From Caulobacteraceae bacterium (GTDB lineage Bacteria > Pseudomonadota > Alphaproteobacteria > Caulobacterales > Caulobacteraceae): a stretch of DNA of 34,759 nucleotides. The stretch covers positions 1-34,759 of the forward strand of contig PLSW01000385.1 of assembly GCA_003165275.1 (NCBI GenBank), given 5' to 3'. A program made the position numbers and the translations under genes. Shown in pieces: positions 1 through 7,964 of this stretch; within the stretch, counting starts at the first letter, position 1, and each line of letters opens with the position of its first letter. The notes beneath the pieces were generated by a model. The model was given only the letters and a program-made list of their open reading frames with translations. It did not search any database and was not told where the DNA came from.

Positions 1-249
1 GGTGAATCACGACCGAGTCACCCTGAATAGTCCCCATGCCCTGCAATTTGCCCCGGTTACTCCGAGGCGGCGGCAAACCACGGAAATGCCCCACCTATTT
101 CAGCCCAAACCTCAGTGGGCGTCGGGAAATCGCGCCGATTCCGCGCCAAATCCGGCCACCTGACCGCCGCAGTCTCCGCCGTCGTGGGATTCGGAGGGGT
201 TTCCCTGCTGGCAGGGAAAAATGCAGGGATCAGAACGTGATCGTGCGAC

Positions 250-384
250 GACAGCCACACCGCTTGGCGGATGACATCGGCCGGAAACCTACGCCGCTTG
301 AACGAGATCGGCTTCATCAAACCCTTGCTCCACAAGGCCTTCCGCGACCACAAAGTGGAGACTAGTTAGCGTTAGCCTGACAGC
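250..384 (-). mobile_element. IS6-family transposase remnant, N-terminal end plus candidate left inverted repeat
   Basis: Minus-strand translation from 317: MKPISFKRRRFPADVIRQAVWL, matching the IS6-family transposase N-terminus (ISFKRHRFPPDVIRxAVWLY), after which homology is lost. Upstream, 369-384 (gcgttagcctgacagc) reads gctgtcaggctaacgc on minus, resembling the opposite end seen at 32518 (gctgtcaggttaaccc). Confidence 0.7.
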
Positions 385-692
385 ACCGTCGGCGACGACG
401 CTGCGCATGAGACTCACCCCAGTCGGTCACCAGCCGGCATGCGCCCGCGGCGGGCTGAGCACGTTCCAGTGGGCGGAGCCATTGTCCTGAAATGCGGAAT
501 TTGGCAAGCGTACGCTGCTTGGACGCTGATGACACCCTAACCGCGGCGCAGCGCAGGCGGCCCTCCCCGTATTCCACTCAGGCGGCCTGGGTCGCGGCCG
601 CCCCTTCCCGGTGATCTGGGCTCGCAGGGTGCGAGGTCCGGGTCGGTTGATCAGCCGGCACGGGACGTTGACGGTAAGGCACGGGCGGCGCT

Positions 693-724
693 GCGGGGCG
701 GCTCTGCGGGCAAAGCCGCCCCGC
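693..724 (-). terminator. Stem-loop downstream of acyl-CoA dehydrogenase
   Basis: Perfect 11-bp inverted repeat GCGGGGCGGCT / AGCCGCCCCGC just past the stop codon (736) of the minus-strand gene; no clear U-tract. Confidence 0.45.
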
Positions 725-735
725 TGGACGACGGA

Positions 736-2022
736 TCAGCGAAGTTCGTTTCGTCCGACCACCATATGGTGCACCTCGTCAGGACCGTCGGCGAAACGAA
801 GATGACGGACGTCGGTGTAGAGCTCGGCCAGCGGGCTCCACTGCGAAATTCCAGTCGCCCCATGGATCTGAATAGCCTGGTCGATGATCTGGCAGGCCTT
901 CTCGGGGACCATGGCCTTCACCATGCTCACCCAGATCCGCGCCTGCTTGTTGCCAAGCACGTCCATCGCCTTGGCGGCCTTCAGCACCATCAGGCGCATC
1001 GCTTCGATCTCGATGCGCGCGCGAGAGACCGTCTCCAGGTTCTTGCCGAGCATGATAATGGGTTTGCCGAAGGCCTCGCGGGAGAGTCCGCGCTGGACCA
1101 TCAGGTCCAGGGCGCGCTCGGCCTTCCCGATCGTGCGCATGCAGTGGTGGATGCGGCCCGGGCCCAGGCGCAGTTGAGAGATCTCAAATCCGCGGCCTTC
1201 GCCGAGCAGGATGTTCTCCTGCGGCACCCGCACATTGTCGAACAGGATATGCATATGCCCGCGCGGCGCGTGGTCGTGGCCGAACACATGCATGGGCCCA
1301 AGAATCTTCACCCCGGGCGTGTCCATCGGCACCAGGATTTGCGACTGCTGCTGGTGCGGCGAGGCGTCAGGATTGGTCTTCACCATGACGATCATGATCT
1401 TGCATCGCGGATCGCCGGCGCCGGAGATGTAGTATTTCTCGCCGTTGATCACCCAGTCGCCGCCATCGAGAACCGCCGTGGTGCTGATGTTCTTCGCATC
1501 GGACGACGCCACGTTCGGCTCGGTCATCGCGTAGGCGGATCTGATTTCGCCGTTCAGCAGGGGCGTCAGCCACCGCGCCTTCTGTTCCGCCGTGCCGACC
1601 CGTTCAAGCACCTCCATATTGCCTGTGTCGGGGGCGGCGCAGTTCATGGTCTCCGAGGCCAGCGGGCTCTTGCCGAGCTCGACGGCGATGTAGGCGTAGT
1701 CGAGATTGCTGAGCCCCACGCCGGTCTCGGCGTCCGGCAGGAAGAAGTTCCAGAGCCCCTCGGCCTTCGCCTTCGACTTGGCGACCTCAAGCACCTCGAG
1801 CTGGCCGGGCGCGAACGTCCAACGCTCCGCATGACCTTCGCCAAGGCGGGTGAATTCCTCATACATCGGCTCGACCGTCTCGGCGATGAAGCGCTTGACG
1901 TGGTTGAGCAGCGGCATGGCCCTTTCGCTCATCCGCAGATCGTTCAGCTCATCGGCTGGGTTGAGCCCGAACATGGAGCCGGCTTTGACGTCCTGGACGT
2001 TCATGGTGAGTCTTCCCTTCAT
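736..2022 (-). CDS. Acyl-CoA dehydrogenase family protein
   Basis: 428-aa ORF with ACAD signatures (YAMTEPNVASSDA, GEGRGFEISQLRLGPGRIHH, QIHGATGISQWSPLAELYTDVRHLRFADGPDEVH). Start may be 2004 (MNVQDVK). Confidence 0.93.
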   Translation of the reverse strand: MKGRLTMNVQDVKAGSMFGLNPADELNDLRMSERAMPLLNHVKRFIAETVEPMYEEFTRLGEGHAERWTFAPGQLEVLEVAKSKAKAEGLWNFFLPDAETGVGLSNLDYAYIAVELGKSPLASETMNCAAPDTGNMEVLERVGTAEQKARWLTPLLNGEIRSAYAMTEPNVASSDAKNISTTAVLDGGDWVINGEKYYISGAGDPRCKIMIVMVKTNPDASPHQQQSQILVPMDTPGVKILGPMHVFGHDHAPRGHMHILFDNVRVPQENILLGEGRGFEISQLRLGPGRIHHCMRTIGKAERALDLMVQRGLSREAFGKPIIMLGKNLETVSRARIEIEAMRLMVLKAAKAMDVLGNKQARIWVSMVKAMVPEKACQIIDQAIQIHGATGISQWSPLAELYTDVRHLRFADGPDEVHHMVVGRNELR

Positions 2023-2266
2023 CTGGACCTGTGGTCGGTTCCGCGACCTTAGGCCTCCCGAGCGACGCTGGGGCGCCGCAAAATGGGCCCGCCGGCGCCG
2101 ACGTCAACCCGTGATTCCTTCGTCGCAGCGATCTGCGTCAGGCGTTTGGCAGGGTCCCATGGCACATCAACGAGTGCATGGTCGGCGGGCGAGGTCGGCG
2201 ATGACCTCCCAGCCCCTTAGCGCGAACTTGCAACGCCCCGAATTCCACATCGCCGATACCGCGGTG

Positions 2267-3817
2267 TTAACCCAGCCAATGCAGCAGATTGCGTGAGGCC
2301 ACGACCGAGAACGCCATGATGGTCAGCGACGGATCGACGCTCGGCGGGCGCGGGAAGACGCTCGGGTCGGCGACGAACAGGCCGGGGACCTCGTGGGCTT
2401 GGTGGGTGGGCGAAACCACGCTGTGGGCCGGATCAGCGCCCATGCGCAGCGCCCCGGCCGGGTGCGGCCCGCCGAGCAACATGGCGCCGTGGGAGAGGTC
2501 CATGGTGTCGAACACGCCGATGTCCTTTGGCGAGCGCAGCCGCGCGCCGGCGGCGTCCGGGCTGATGACCTCTCGGGCGCCGGAAGCGAACAGCAGCTGG
2601 GCCTGTTTCTTCAGGGCGTCGCGGGTTTTCAGCATATCCACGCCGCGCAGCACGTAGTCGTAGGTCGGCAGGCCCGCGTCATTCAGGCGGATGCGGCCGG
2701 GGTTTTCGTCGTCGATCCAGGAAACGGCGCTGCCGATGTTGGGCAGGCGGTCCATCAGGGCCCGGTGCTCCGGCCCAAAGCCCGGCAGGGTGGCGGCGAC
2801 GAACTCGGCCTGCAATTGGTTCGGGTGCAGCAGATAGCCGCCCTCGATGTAGCGCCCATCGGCGCCGTAGCGGGCCAGACGGAAATCGGTCACCCCGGTG
2901 GCGGTGGGCACGTTCACCCACATGACCACGGGCTCGTCATAGGCGGCGTAGAGGTAGGGGCAGGGGTTGAGGAAGAGGTTCTCACCCACCTGGCCGCTGC
3001 CGTTGGGCAGGCCCGATTTCAGCCAAATCGCCGCCGAGGAATAGCCGCCAGCGGCCAGCACCACCGCCTTGGCCTTGACCCTAAGCGTGCGCCCGCTGGC
3101 CTGGCCGGTGGCCCGGTCGATCACCGAGGCGACCAGCCCGTCGGCATGGCCACGCGCATCCAGGGTGATCTTGTCCACCCGGCAATCGGCGTAGAGCCGC
3201 GCCCCGGCCTGCAACGCCGCCGGCACGTGGGTGACCAGCTGGCTCTGCTTGGCGTCGTAGGCGCAGCCCTGGTAGCAATGGCCGCTGCGCTGGCAGTTCT
3301 TGCGCGCCTGAGGCACCCGCTCGGTCTTCCAGCCGAGCTTGGCCGCGCCCAGATCAAACAGCTGGTTCATGCGGTTGAAGTCGGACGGCTCGTCCAGGTG
3401 GATGTTCAGGTCGGTCTCGATCTGATCAAAGATCGGGGCCAAGGTGGCCGCGTCGTGGCCGGTGAGGCCGGCCTTCACATAGATGTCATTGCGATCCGCC
3501 GGCAGGCGCCAGCTGTCGGCCCAATAGTGGACGCTCGCCCCGCCAACGCAATTTCCGTACATCAGCGCGATCTCGCCGGTGATCGAGGTGTCGATCCCCC
3601 GGCCGCCGTCGATGCGGGCCAGCATGTTGTCCGAGCGCTGGTCGAAGTCGCCGCGCTGGGTGGTGTAGTAGCCGCCGCGCTCGACGATGACGACGCGCTT
3701 GCCGGCGCGGGCGATCTCCTTGGCCAGGGTCGCGCCGCCGCAACCGGAGCCGATCACCACCACATCGGCGGTCTCGGTGAGGTCGGCCTTGATCTGATCG
3801 TGCTCGATGATCGTCAC
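2267..3817 (-). CDS. GMC-family FAD-dependent oxidoreductase
   Basis: 516 aa; N-terminal Rossmann FAD motif (VVVIGSGCGGATLAKEIARAGKRVVIVERG) and C-terminal GMC-type region (GALRMGADPAHSVV...GLFVADPSVFPRPPSVDPSLTIMAFS). Confidence 0.93.
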   Translation of the reverse strand: MTIIEHDQIKADLTETADVVVIGSGCGGATLAKEIARAGKRVVIVERGGYYTTQRGDFDQRSDNMLARIDGGRGIDTSITGEIALMYGNCVGGASVHYWADSWRLPADRNDIYVKAGLTGHDAATLAPIFDQIETDLNIHLDEPSDFNRMNQLFDLGAAKLGWKTERVPQARKNCQRSGHCYQGCAYDAKQSQLVTHVPAALQAGARLYADCRVDKITLDARGHADGLVASVIDRATGQASGRTLRVKAKAVVLAAGGYSSAAIWLKSGLPNGSGQVGENLFLNPCPYLYAAYDEPVVMWVNVPTATGVTDFRLARYGADGRYIEGGYLLHPNQLQAEFVAATLPGFGPEHRALMDRLPNIGSAVSWIDDENPGRIRLNDAGLPTYDYVLRGVDMLKTRDALKKQAQLLFASGAREVISPDAAGARLRSPKDIGVFDTMDLSHGAMLLGGPHPAGALRMGADPAHSVVSPTHQAHEVPGLFVADPSVFPRPPSVDPSLTIMAFSVVASRNLLHWLG

Positions 3818-4425
3818 GCGGCGCCTCCGGTCTTGCGCAGGGGGGGAAGGTTTTTGATGCTATTGCCGCCCTCGAAGGGCTTTTCCGGCATCTGCGGTCC
3901 GCCATAGCCGATCGACGGCCAGGTGCGGTCGTCGCAGTAATAGATGAAAAAGATCAGGAACTTGACGCCGGATAGGACTGTGCGGCGGAGGGTCAGGGGC
4001 GAGGTCAGGCTGTTTTGCAGGAAGCGCGCCTTGTCGGCCTGCGACAGGCCGGTGAAGCGCGGGCCAAGGCCGTCGAGGATGGGTGCGCGCTCTATGAACA
4101 GGAGGGCCGTCTTCACGTCCGAGACCAGCTGGCCGCCAGGGTGGAACGACAGCTCCTTGTCCAGCCGTTCGGCCACCCGCGCCTGCCGGGCGCTGGGGGC
4201 GGTCTTGCCCTGGGTTATCAAGGTCGTGGCCAGGGCGTCGAGGATGGCGAACTCCGCAATGCTGAGCACGCTTGGGCGGACGTCGCCGACGAGAGCCTGA
4301 TAGACCTCATCGCGTCCGTCATAGGCCAGCCAGCCGCCGGCGCCGGCCAGGGCGGCGATCGCCGCCGCGCCTGCGCCCGCGCCTAGAAAGCCGCGGCGTC
4401 GCATCCCTTCGATCCCGCCCATCAT
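3814..4425 (-). CDS. Gluconate 2-dehydrogenase subunit 3-like protein, Tat-type signal
   Basis: 203 aa starting MMGGIEGMRRRGFLGAGAGAAAIAALAGAGGWLA (twin-arginine-like leader); overlaps the GMC gene start by 4 nt, the usual pairing for gluconate/alcohol dehydrogenase complexes. Confidence 0.75.
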   Translation of the reverse strand: MMGGIEGMRRRGFLGAGAGAAAIAALAGAGGWLAYDGRDEVYQALVGDVRPSVLSIAEFAILDALATTLITQGKTAPSARQARVAERLDKELSFHPGGQLVSDVKTALLFIERAPILDGLGPRFTGLSQADKARFLQNSLTSPLTLRRTVLSGVKFLIFFIYYCDDRTWPSIGYGGPQMPEKPFEGGNSIKNLPPLRKTGGAA

Positions 4426-4447
4426 CGCCTCCCGCAGTTGTTATCGT

Positions 4448-4636
4448 TCACCATCGGATCATTGGCGCTGGATTGAAGGGGTTTAGTGGAACCCAGCCGG
4501 TCAGGCGCCGGGCCATCACCCGCAGGATGTGACCGAGATAACCCGCATAGTCTGCGCCGATCCGTTCGCGCCACGGCTCCAGCAGCGTTTCAACGGCCTG
4601 GCGGCGATCAGTCTCGGTCGTCGCTGTTGAACTCAT
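4448..4636 (-). CDS. Short ORF, possible truncated HD-domain-type protein or remnant
   Basis: 62 aa; first ~35 aa (DRRQAVETLLEPWRERIGADYAGYLGHILRV) resemble the N-terminus of HD-domain phosphohydrolase-like proteins but no HD catalytic region follows. First ORF of the minus-strand operon. Confidence 0.3.
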   Translation of the reverse strand: MSSTATTETDRRQAVETLLEPWRERIGADYAGYLGHILRVMARRLTGWVPLNPFNPAPMIRW

Positions 4637-4680
4637 GGCCTTTGGGCCTCAGATGGGTGTTCCGCCGACGCCGCCAGCAT

Positions 4681-4698
4681 TGTCGTACATGTACGACA
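4681..4698. promoter_or_regulatory. Candidate TetR operator, perfect palindrome
   Basis: TGTCGTACATGTACGACA, 18-bp perfect palindrome in the divergent gap between the minus-strand GMC operon and the plus-strand TetR gene. Confidence 0.75.
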
Positions 4699-4710
4699 TG
4701 TCAAATCCCC

Positions 4711-5319
4711 ATGAGACGCCTGCCCATGCCAACGGCTTCGCCGTCCCGCCGCGCTCAAAAGAGCGAGGAGATTCGCGCCCGCATCCTCGGCGCCGCCCAG
4801 GCGATCTTTCAGGCCGAGGGGTCGGCGGGGCTGACCATGCGGGCGGTTGCCCGGCGGGCGCAGATCCCGACGATGACCATCTACGGCTACTTCCCAAGCA
4901 AGGTCGCCTTGATCCGCAGTCTGTGGTCGCTGGCCTTCGATCCGCTGTTCGAGGCGCTGCAGGCTGTGGCCGCCGAGCCGGCCGAGCCGGCCGAACGGCT
5001 GGCCAAAGTCGCCCAGGCCTATGTGCGCTACTGGTGCGAACGCCCGGACCTTTACCGCATGGTCTTCCTCGTCGAGGACACGCGCGAGGAGGGCGACGGG
5101 GGCTGGTTCGTCGAGCAGACCGACGTGATTCAGTCCTATCTGCTCGTCGAGCGGCTGATCGCCAAGGCGCGGGGGATGCAGGAAGGCGATTGCCTGCGTC
5201 AGGGCGAGGCGCTGATCTGCGCCCTGACCGGCGTCGCCCACATGGCCGTGACGGTCAGCGAATATCCCTGGGGTCCGCCTGAGGACTACGCGGCGATATT
5301 GGCCCACGGGATGGTCTGA
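4711..5319 (+). CDS. TetR/AcrR family transcriptional regulator
   Basis: In-frame starts at 4711 or 4726 within the longer ORF; N-terminal HTH (EEIRARILGAAQAIFQAEGSAGLTMRAVARRAQIPTMTIYGYFPSKVALIRSLW). Confidence 0.92.
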   Translation: MRRLPMPTASPSRRAQKSEEIRARILGAAQAIFQAEGSAGLTMRAVARRAQIPTMTIYGYFPSKVALIRSLWSLAFDPLFEALQAVAAEPAEPAERLAKVAQAYVRYWCERPDLYRMVFLVEDTREEGDGGWFVEQTDVIQSYLLVERLIAKARGMQEGDCLRQGEALICALTGVAHMAVTVSEYPWGPPEDYAAILAHGMV

Positions 5320-5346
5320 GGGGCGGCGCTACGATGCGCCAGCTTT

Positions 5347-6189
5347 TCATTTGGCGGAGATCCTTGGCAGATAGCCGATCTCCCGGGAATTCTGCAGGGT
5401 CAGGGTCCGCTTCAGCCGGGTGGGGGCGAAGCGGCGCAGCCAGGCCGAGGTCTGGGCCACCGGCCCCACGAACACCTTGTCGCGCCCCCGGCGGACCCCG
5501 TCCAGGATGCCCTGGGCGACCACGCTCGGGTGGCAGCCTTTGGTGCGGTAGTGGTGTTGCAGGGCCTGGATCTGGGCCTCGGAGATAGTGGGGGAGATGC
5601 CCTTTTCGTCGCGAACGATGGCGGTGTCGATAACCCCCGGATGGATGCTGATCACCCGCACGCCCCTGGCCTGCAGTTCCATCGCCAGCACGTCGGACAG
5701 GCCCTCGACGGCGAACTTGGTGGCGGCGTAGGCGCTCAGGTTCGGCGGCGGTCCGGCGGAGGCGGCGGAGGCGACGTTGACGATCACCCCATGGCCGGCC
5801 GCAGCCATCGCCGGGCCGAACAGCTGGCAGCCGTTGACCACGCCCATCACATTGATACGTATCAGCCGGTCCCAGACTTCCGGCGGGGTGTCGAAGAAGC
5901 CGCCGATGAAGGCGACGCCAGCGTTGTTGACCAGGATGTCGGGGTCGGCGCCCTCGGCCGACAGTCGGGCGGCCAGGGCCGCGTATGCGGCCCGGTCGGT
6001 CACATCCAGCCGCTCGGTGCGGATCACCTGGCCGGTGGCGGCGGCCGCCGCGGCCAGGTCGGCGAGGCCGGCCTGGTCCACGTCGGTGGCGATCACCTGG
6101 GCGTCGGCCCGGGCGAAGGCCAGGGCCGTCTCGTAGCCGATCCCCGCGCCGGCGCCGGTGATGAAGACCTGCTTGCCCCTGATGTCCAT
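5347..6189 (-). CDS. SDR family NAD(P)-dependent oxidoreductase
   Basis: 280 aa; TGAGAGIGYETA cofactor motif, NNAG, and YAATKFAVEG catalytic YxxxK. Confidence 0.94.
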   Translation of the reverse strand: MDIRGKQVFITGAGAGIGYETALAFARADAQVIATDVDQAGLADLAAAAAATGQVIRTERLDVTDRAAYAALAARLSAEGADPDILVNNAGVAFIGGFFDTPPEVWDRLIRINVMGVVNGCQLFGPAMAAAGHGVIVNVASAASAGPPPNLSAYAATKFAVEGLSDVLAMELQARGVRVISIHPGVIDTAIVRDEKGISPTISEAQIQALQHHYRTKGCHPSVVAQGILDGVRRGRDKVFVGPVAQTSAWLRRFAPTRLKRTLTLQNSREIGYLPRISAK

Positions 6190-6262
6190 GGGTCGCTCCT
6201 GCCGATCGCTCCGGTCCTGGCCCGGACGCGATCGGCGATACCACGGGTGCGACCGCGCAACT

Positions 6263-6300
6263 TGACCTGGGGCGCCAGGGCAAAATGGCGCCCCAGGTCA
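6263..6300. promoter_or_regulatory. Long inverted repeat upstream of SDR (candidate AraC operator)
   Basis: TGACCTGGGGCGCCA-gggcaaaa-TGGCGCCCCAGGTCA: 15-bp perfect arms, 8-nt spacer, 74 bp upstream of the SDR start; no U-tract. Confidence 0.55.
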
Positions 6301-6450
6301 GGCGCGCCGCCGTGGGCGCGCGTGAGCCCGCCCAGTCCTGGCTGCATCGCCATGGAGAGCGGCATGCCCCCCCCGACCGAACACCGCACCTTGCTACGGC
6401 ATGCGCCGGAGGCGGTCGTCCGACACGCGGTGGACGTCTTCGCCGGCGCC

Positions 6451-7449
6451 TCAGGTTGTCCGCGCCGCCGCCCGCTCGGCGGACAGGCGGGTTCCGTGCC
6501 AGCGCCGGAAGGCCCGCGACAGGGCGCTGGTCTGCGAGAACTGCAGGATCTCGGCGACCGCGGCGGCCGAAAGGCGGCTGTCGCGCACATAGTAGCGCGC
6601 CAGGTCCGCCCGGACCCGGTCGCGGATATCCACAAAGTGGCGCCCCTCGTCCGCCAGGCGCCGCTGCAGCGTGCGGGCGGTCAGGCCGAGCGCCGCGGCG
6701 ACGTCGGCCAGTTCGCAGTCGCCGAAGGGCAGCAGCGCCCGCACGGCGATCTCGGCCCGGTTGGTGACGCCGCGGGACAGCCGCGCGGGCCCTGCCGGCG
6801 CCTGGACCGCAACCGCCGGCGACGGTTCGCCCGCCCCGCTCAGGGGACGGCGAAGAGCGTCGGCGTCAACCAACAGGGCGTTGCGGTCCGCGTCGAAATC
6901 GATCCCACCGCCGAACAGGCGCTGGTGCAGGGAATTATCCAGCGGCGCGGCGTGCCGGAACGACACCGATCGCGGCCGCCAGGCCGGAATCACCCGGCGG
7001 ACCTCGTTGACCACGATGCCGAAGCCCAGTTCCACCGTCTGGCGCTGCGAGGCGCCGGCGCCGGTGGCCAGGTCGTAGACGATCCACTGCCCCTCGTCGT
7101 CCGGCTCCAGGGAAACCAGGGCCCCCTGGGTGTGCTGCGGAAACACGCGCGCCAGCCGCTGCAGCAGTTCGGCGAAGGTGCCGCTGGCGTTCAGCTGCGG
7201 CCACAGGGGCCCGAACAGGGTCAGGGCCTGGCGCGACGACAGGCGCAGGCCGAAGGTCGGGCATTCGCAGCGCCTGGCCGCCAGCTCGATGAAGCCCACG
7301 AAAGCGTCGATGCGCACGGGAAAGTCGGGATCGCGGAAGGCCGCGGGGTCCACTCCAGCCTCGCGGGCCAGGGCGCGCGGATCGCCGCCCAGCTCGCCGA
7401 TCAGTTCCTTAGCCCCCTGCAGGGCGCCGCTCCTCACCCATTCCGCCAT
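6451..7449 (-). CDS. AraC family transcriptional regulator (N-terminal arabinose-binding-like domain)
   Basis: ORF 6451-7545; likely start at 7449 (MAEWVRSG). C-terminal HTH (LADVAAALGLTARTLQRRLADEGRHFVDIRDRVRADLARYYV) typical of OruR/AlkR-like AraC regulators. Confidence 0.88.
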   Translation of the reverse strand: MAEWVRSGALQGAKELIGELGGDPRALAREAGVDPAAFRDPDFPVRIDAFVGFIELAARRCECPTFGLRLSSRQALTLFGPLWPQLNASGTFAELLQRLARVFPQHTQGALVSLEPDDEGQWIVYDLATGAGASQRQTVELGFGIVVNEVRRVIPAWRPRSVSFRHAAPLDNSLHQRLFGGGIDFDADRNALLVDADALRRPLSGAGEPSPAVAVQAPAGPARLSRGVTNRAEIAVRALLPFGDCELADVAAALGLTARTLQRRLADEGRHFVDIRDRVRADLARYYVRDSRLSAAAVAEILQFSQTSALSRAFRRWHGTRLSAERAAARTT

Positions 7450-7563
7450 GGCCGTCGCTCCGCGGGATCGAGGTGGGATTGCGCGGGGCGTGGCGCCCGA
7501 AGTCAACATCCGCTTCGCTACTGAGGCTAGGGTCCCTCCCGTCAACCCTGGGGAGGAACCGCC

Positions 7564-7953
7564 ATGGGCTCGTCACGGCCTGGTCTCGTCACACTGTTCT
7601 GCGCCGGTCTGCTGGTCTGCGCCCTGCTCATGGCCTGGGTCGGGTCCATGGCCGCGGGCTATTTCGTCTGCGTCATCGCCCTGGTGCTCGAGGCCGTCCT
7701 CCTGTGGACCGGCCGGTGGCGGCGGACCTTCGAGATCGTGCTGCTGGTCAACCAGGTCAGCGGCCTGCTGTTGATTCTCGACCTCTGGCTCGGCGGCGGG
7801 CTGGGCGACCTCAAGCTCGATATTTCCGGCGTCTGCCTGCTGATCAACCTGGCCGTCGGCGGCCCATTGTTGGCGGTGGCGGCCATCCCCCTGATCCTGT
7901 CCATGCGTTTCGGCGCGCGCCTGCCGGCGTGGTTCGCCGCGCAAGCAGCGTAA
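7564..7953 (+). CDS. Hypothetical membrane protein
   Basis: 129 aa with several hydrophobic segments (LVTLFCAGLLVCALLMAWVGSMAAGYFVCVIALVLEAVLLW...), good spacing to the next gene. Confidence 0.6.
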   Translation: MGSSRPGLVTLFCAGLLVCALLMAWVGSMAAGYFVCVIALVLEAVLLWTGRWRRTFEIVLLVNQVSGLLLILDLWLGGGLGDLKLDISGVCLLINLAVGGPLLAVAAIPLILSMRFGARLPAWFAAQAA

Positions 7954-7964
7954 GGGAGCCCGTC

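Noticed and set aside
766-2052. 428-aa plus-strand ORF opposite the acyl-CoA dehydrogenase
   Set aside because: Antisense shadow ORF in GC-rich coding DNA; composition rich in H/R/G/D with no family signature, whereas the minus frame is a clear ACAD.
2393-3907. 504-aa plus-strand ORF opposite the GMC gene
   Set aside because: Shadow ORF; low-complexity V/G/Q/H-rich translation, real gene on minus.
5530-7524. 664-aa plus-strand ORF spanning SDR and AraC genes
   Set aside because: Spans two well-supported minus-strand genes and the repeat between them; typical GC-rich artefact.
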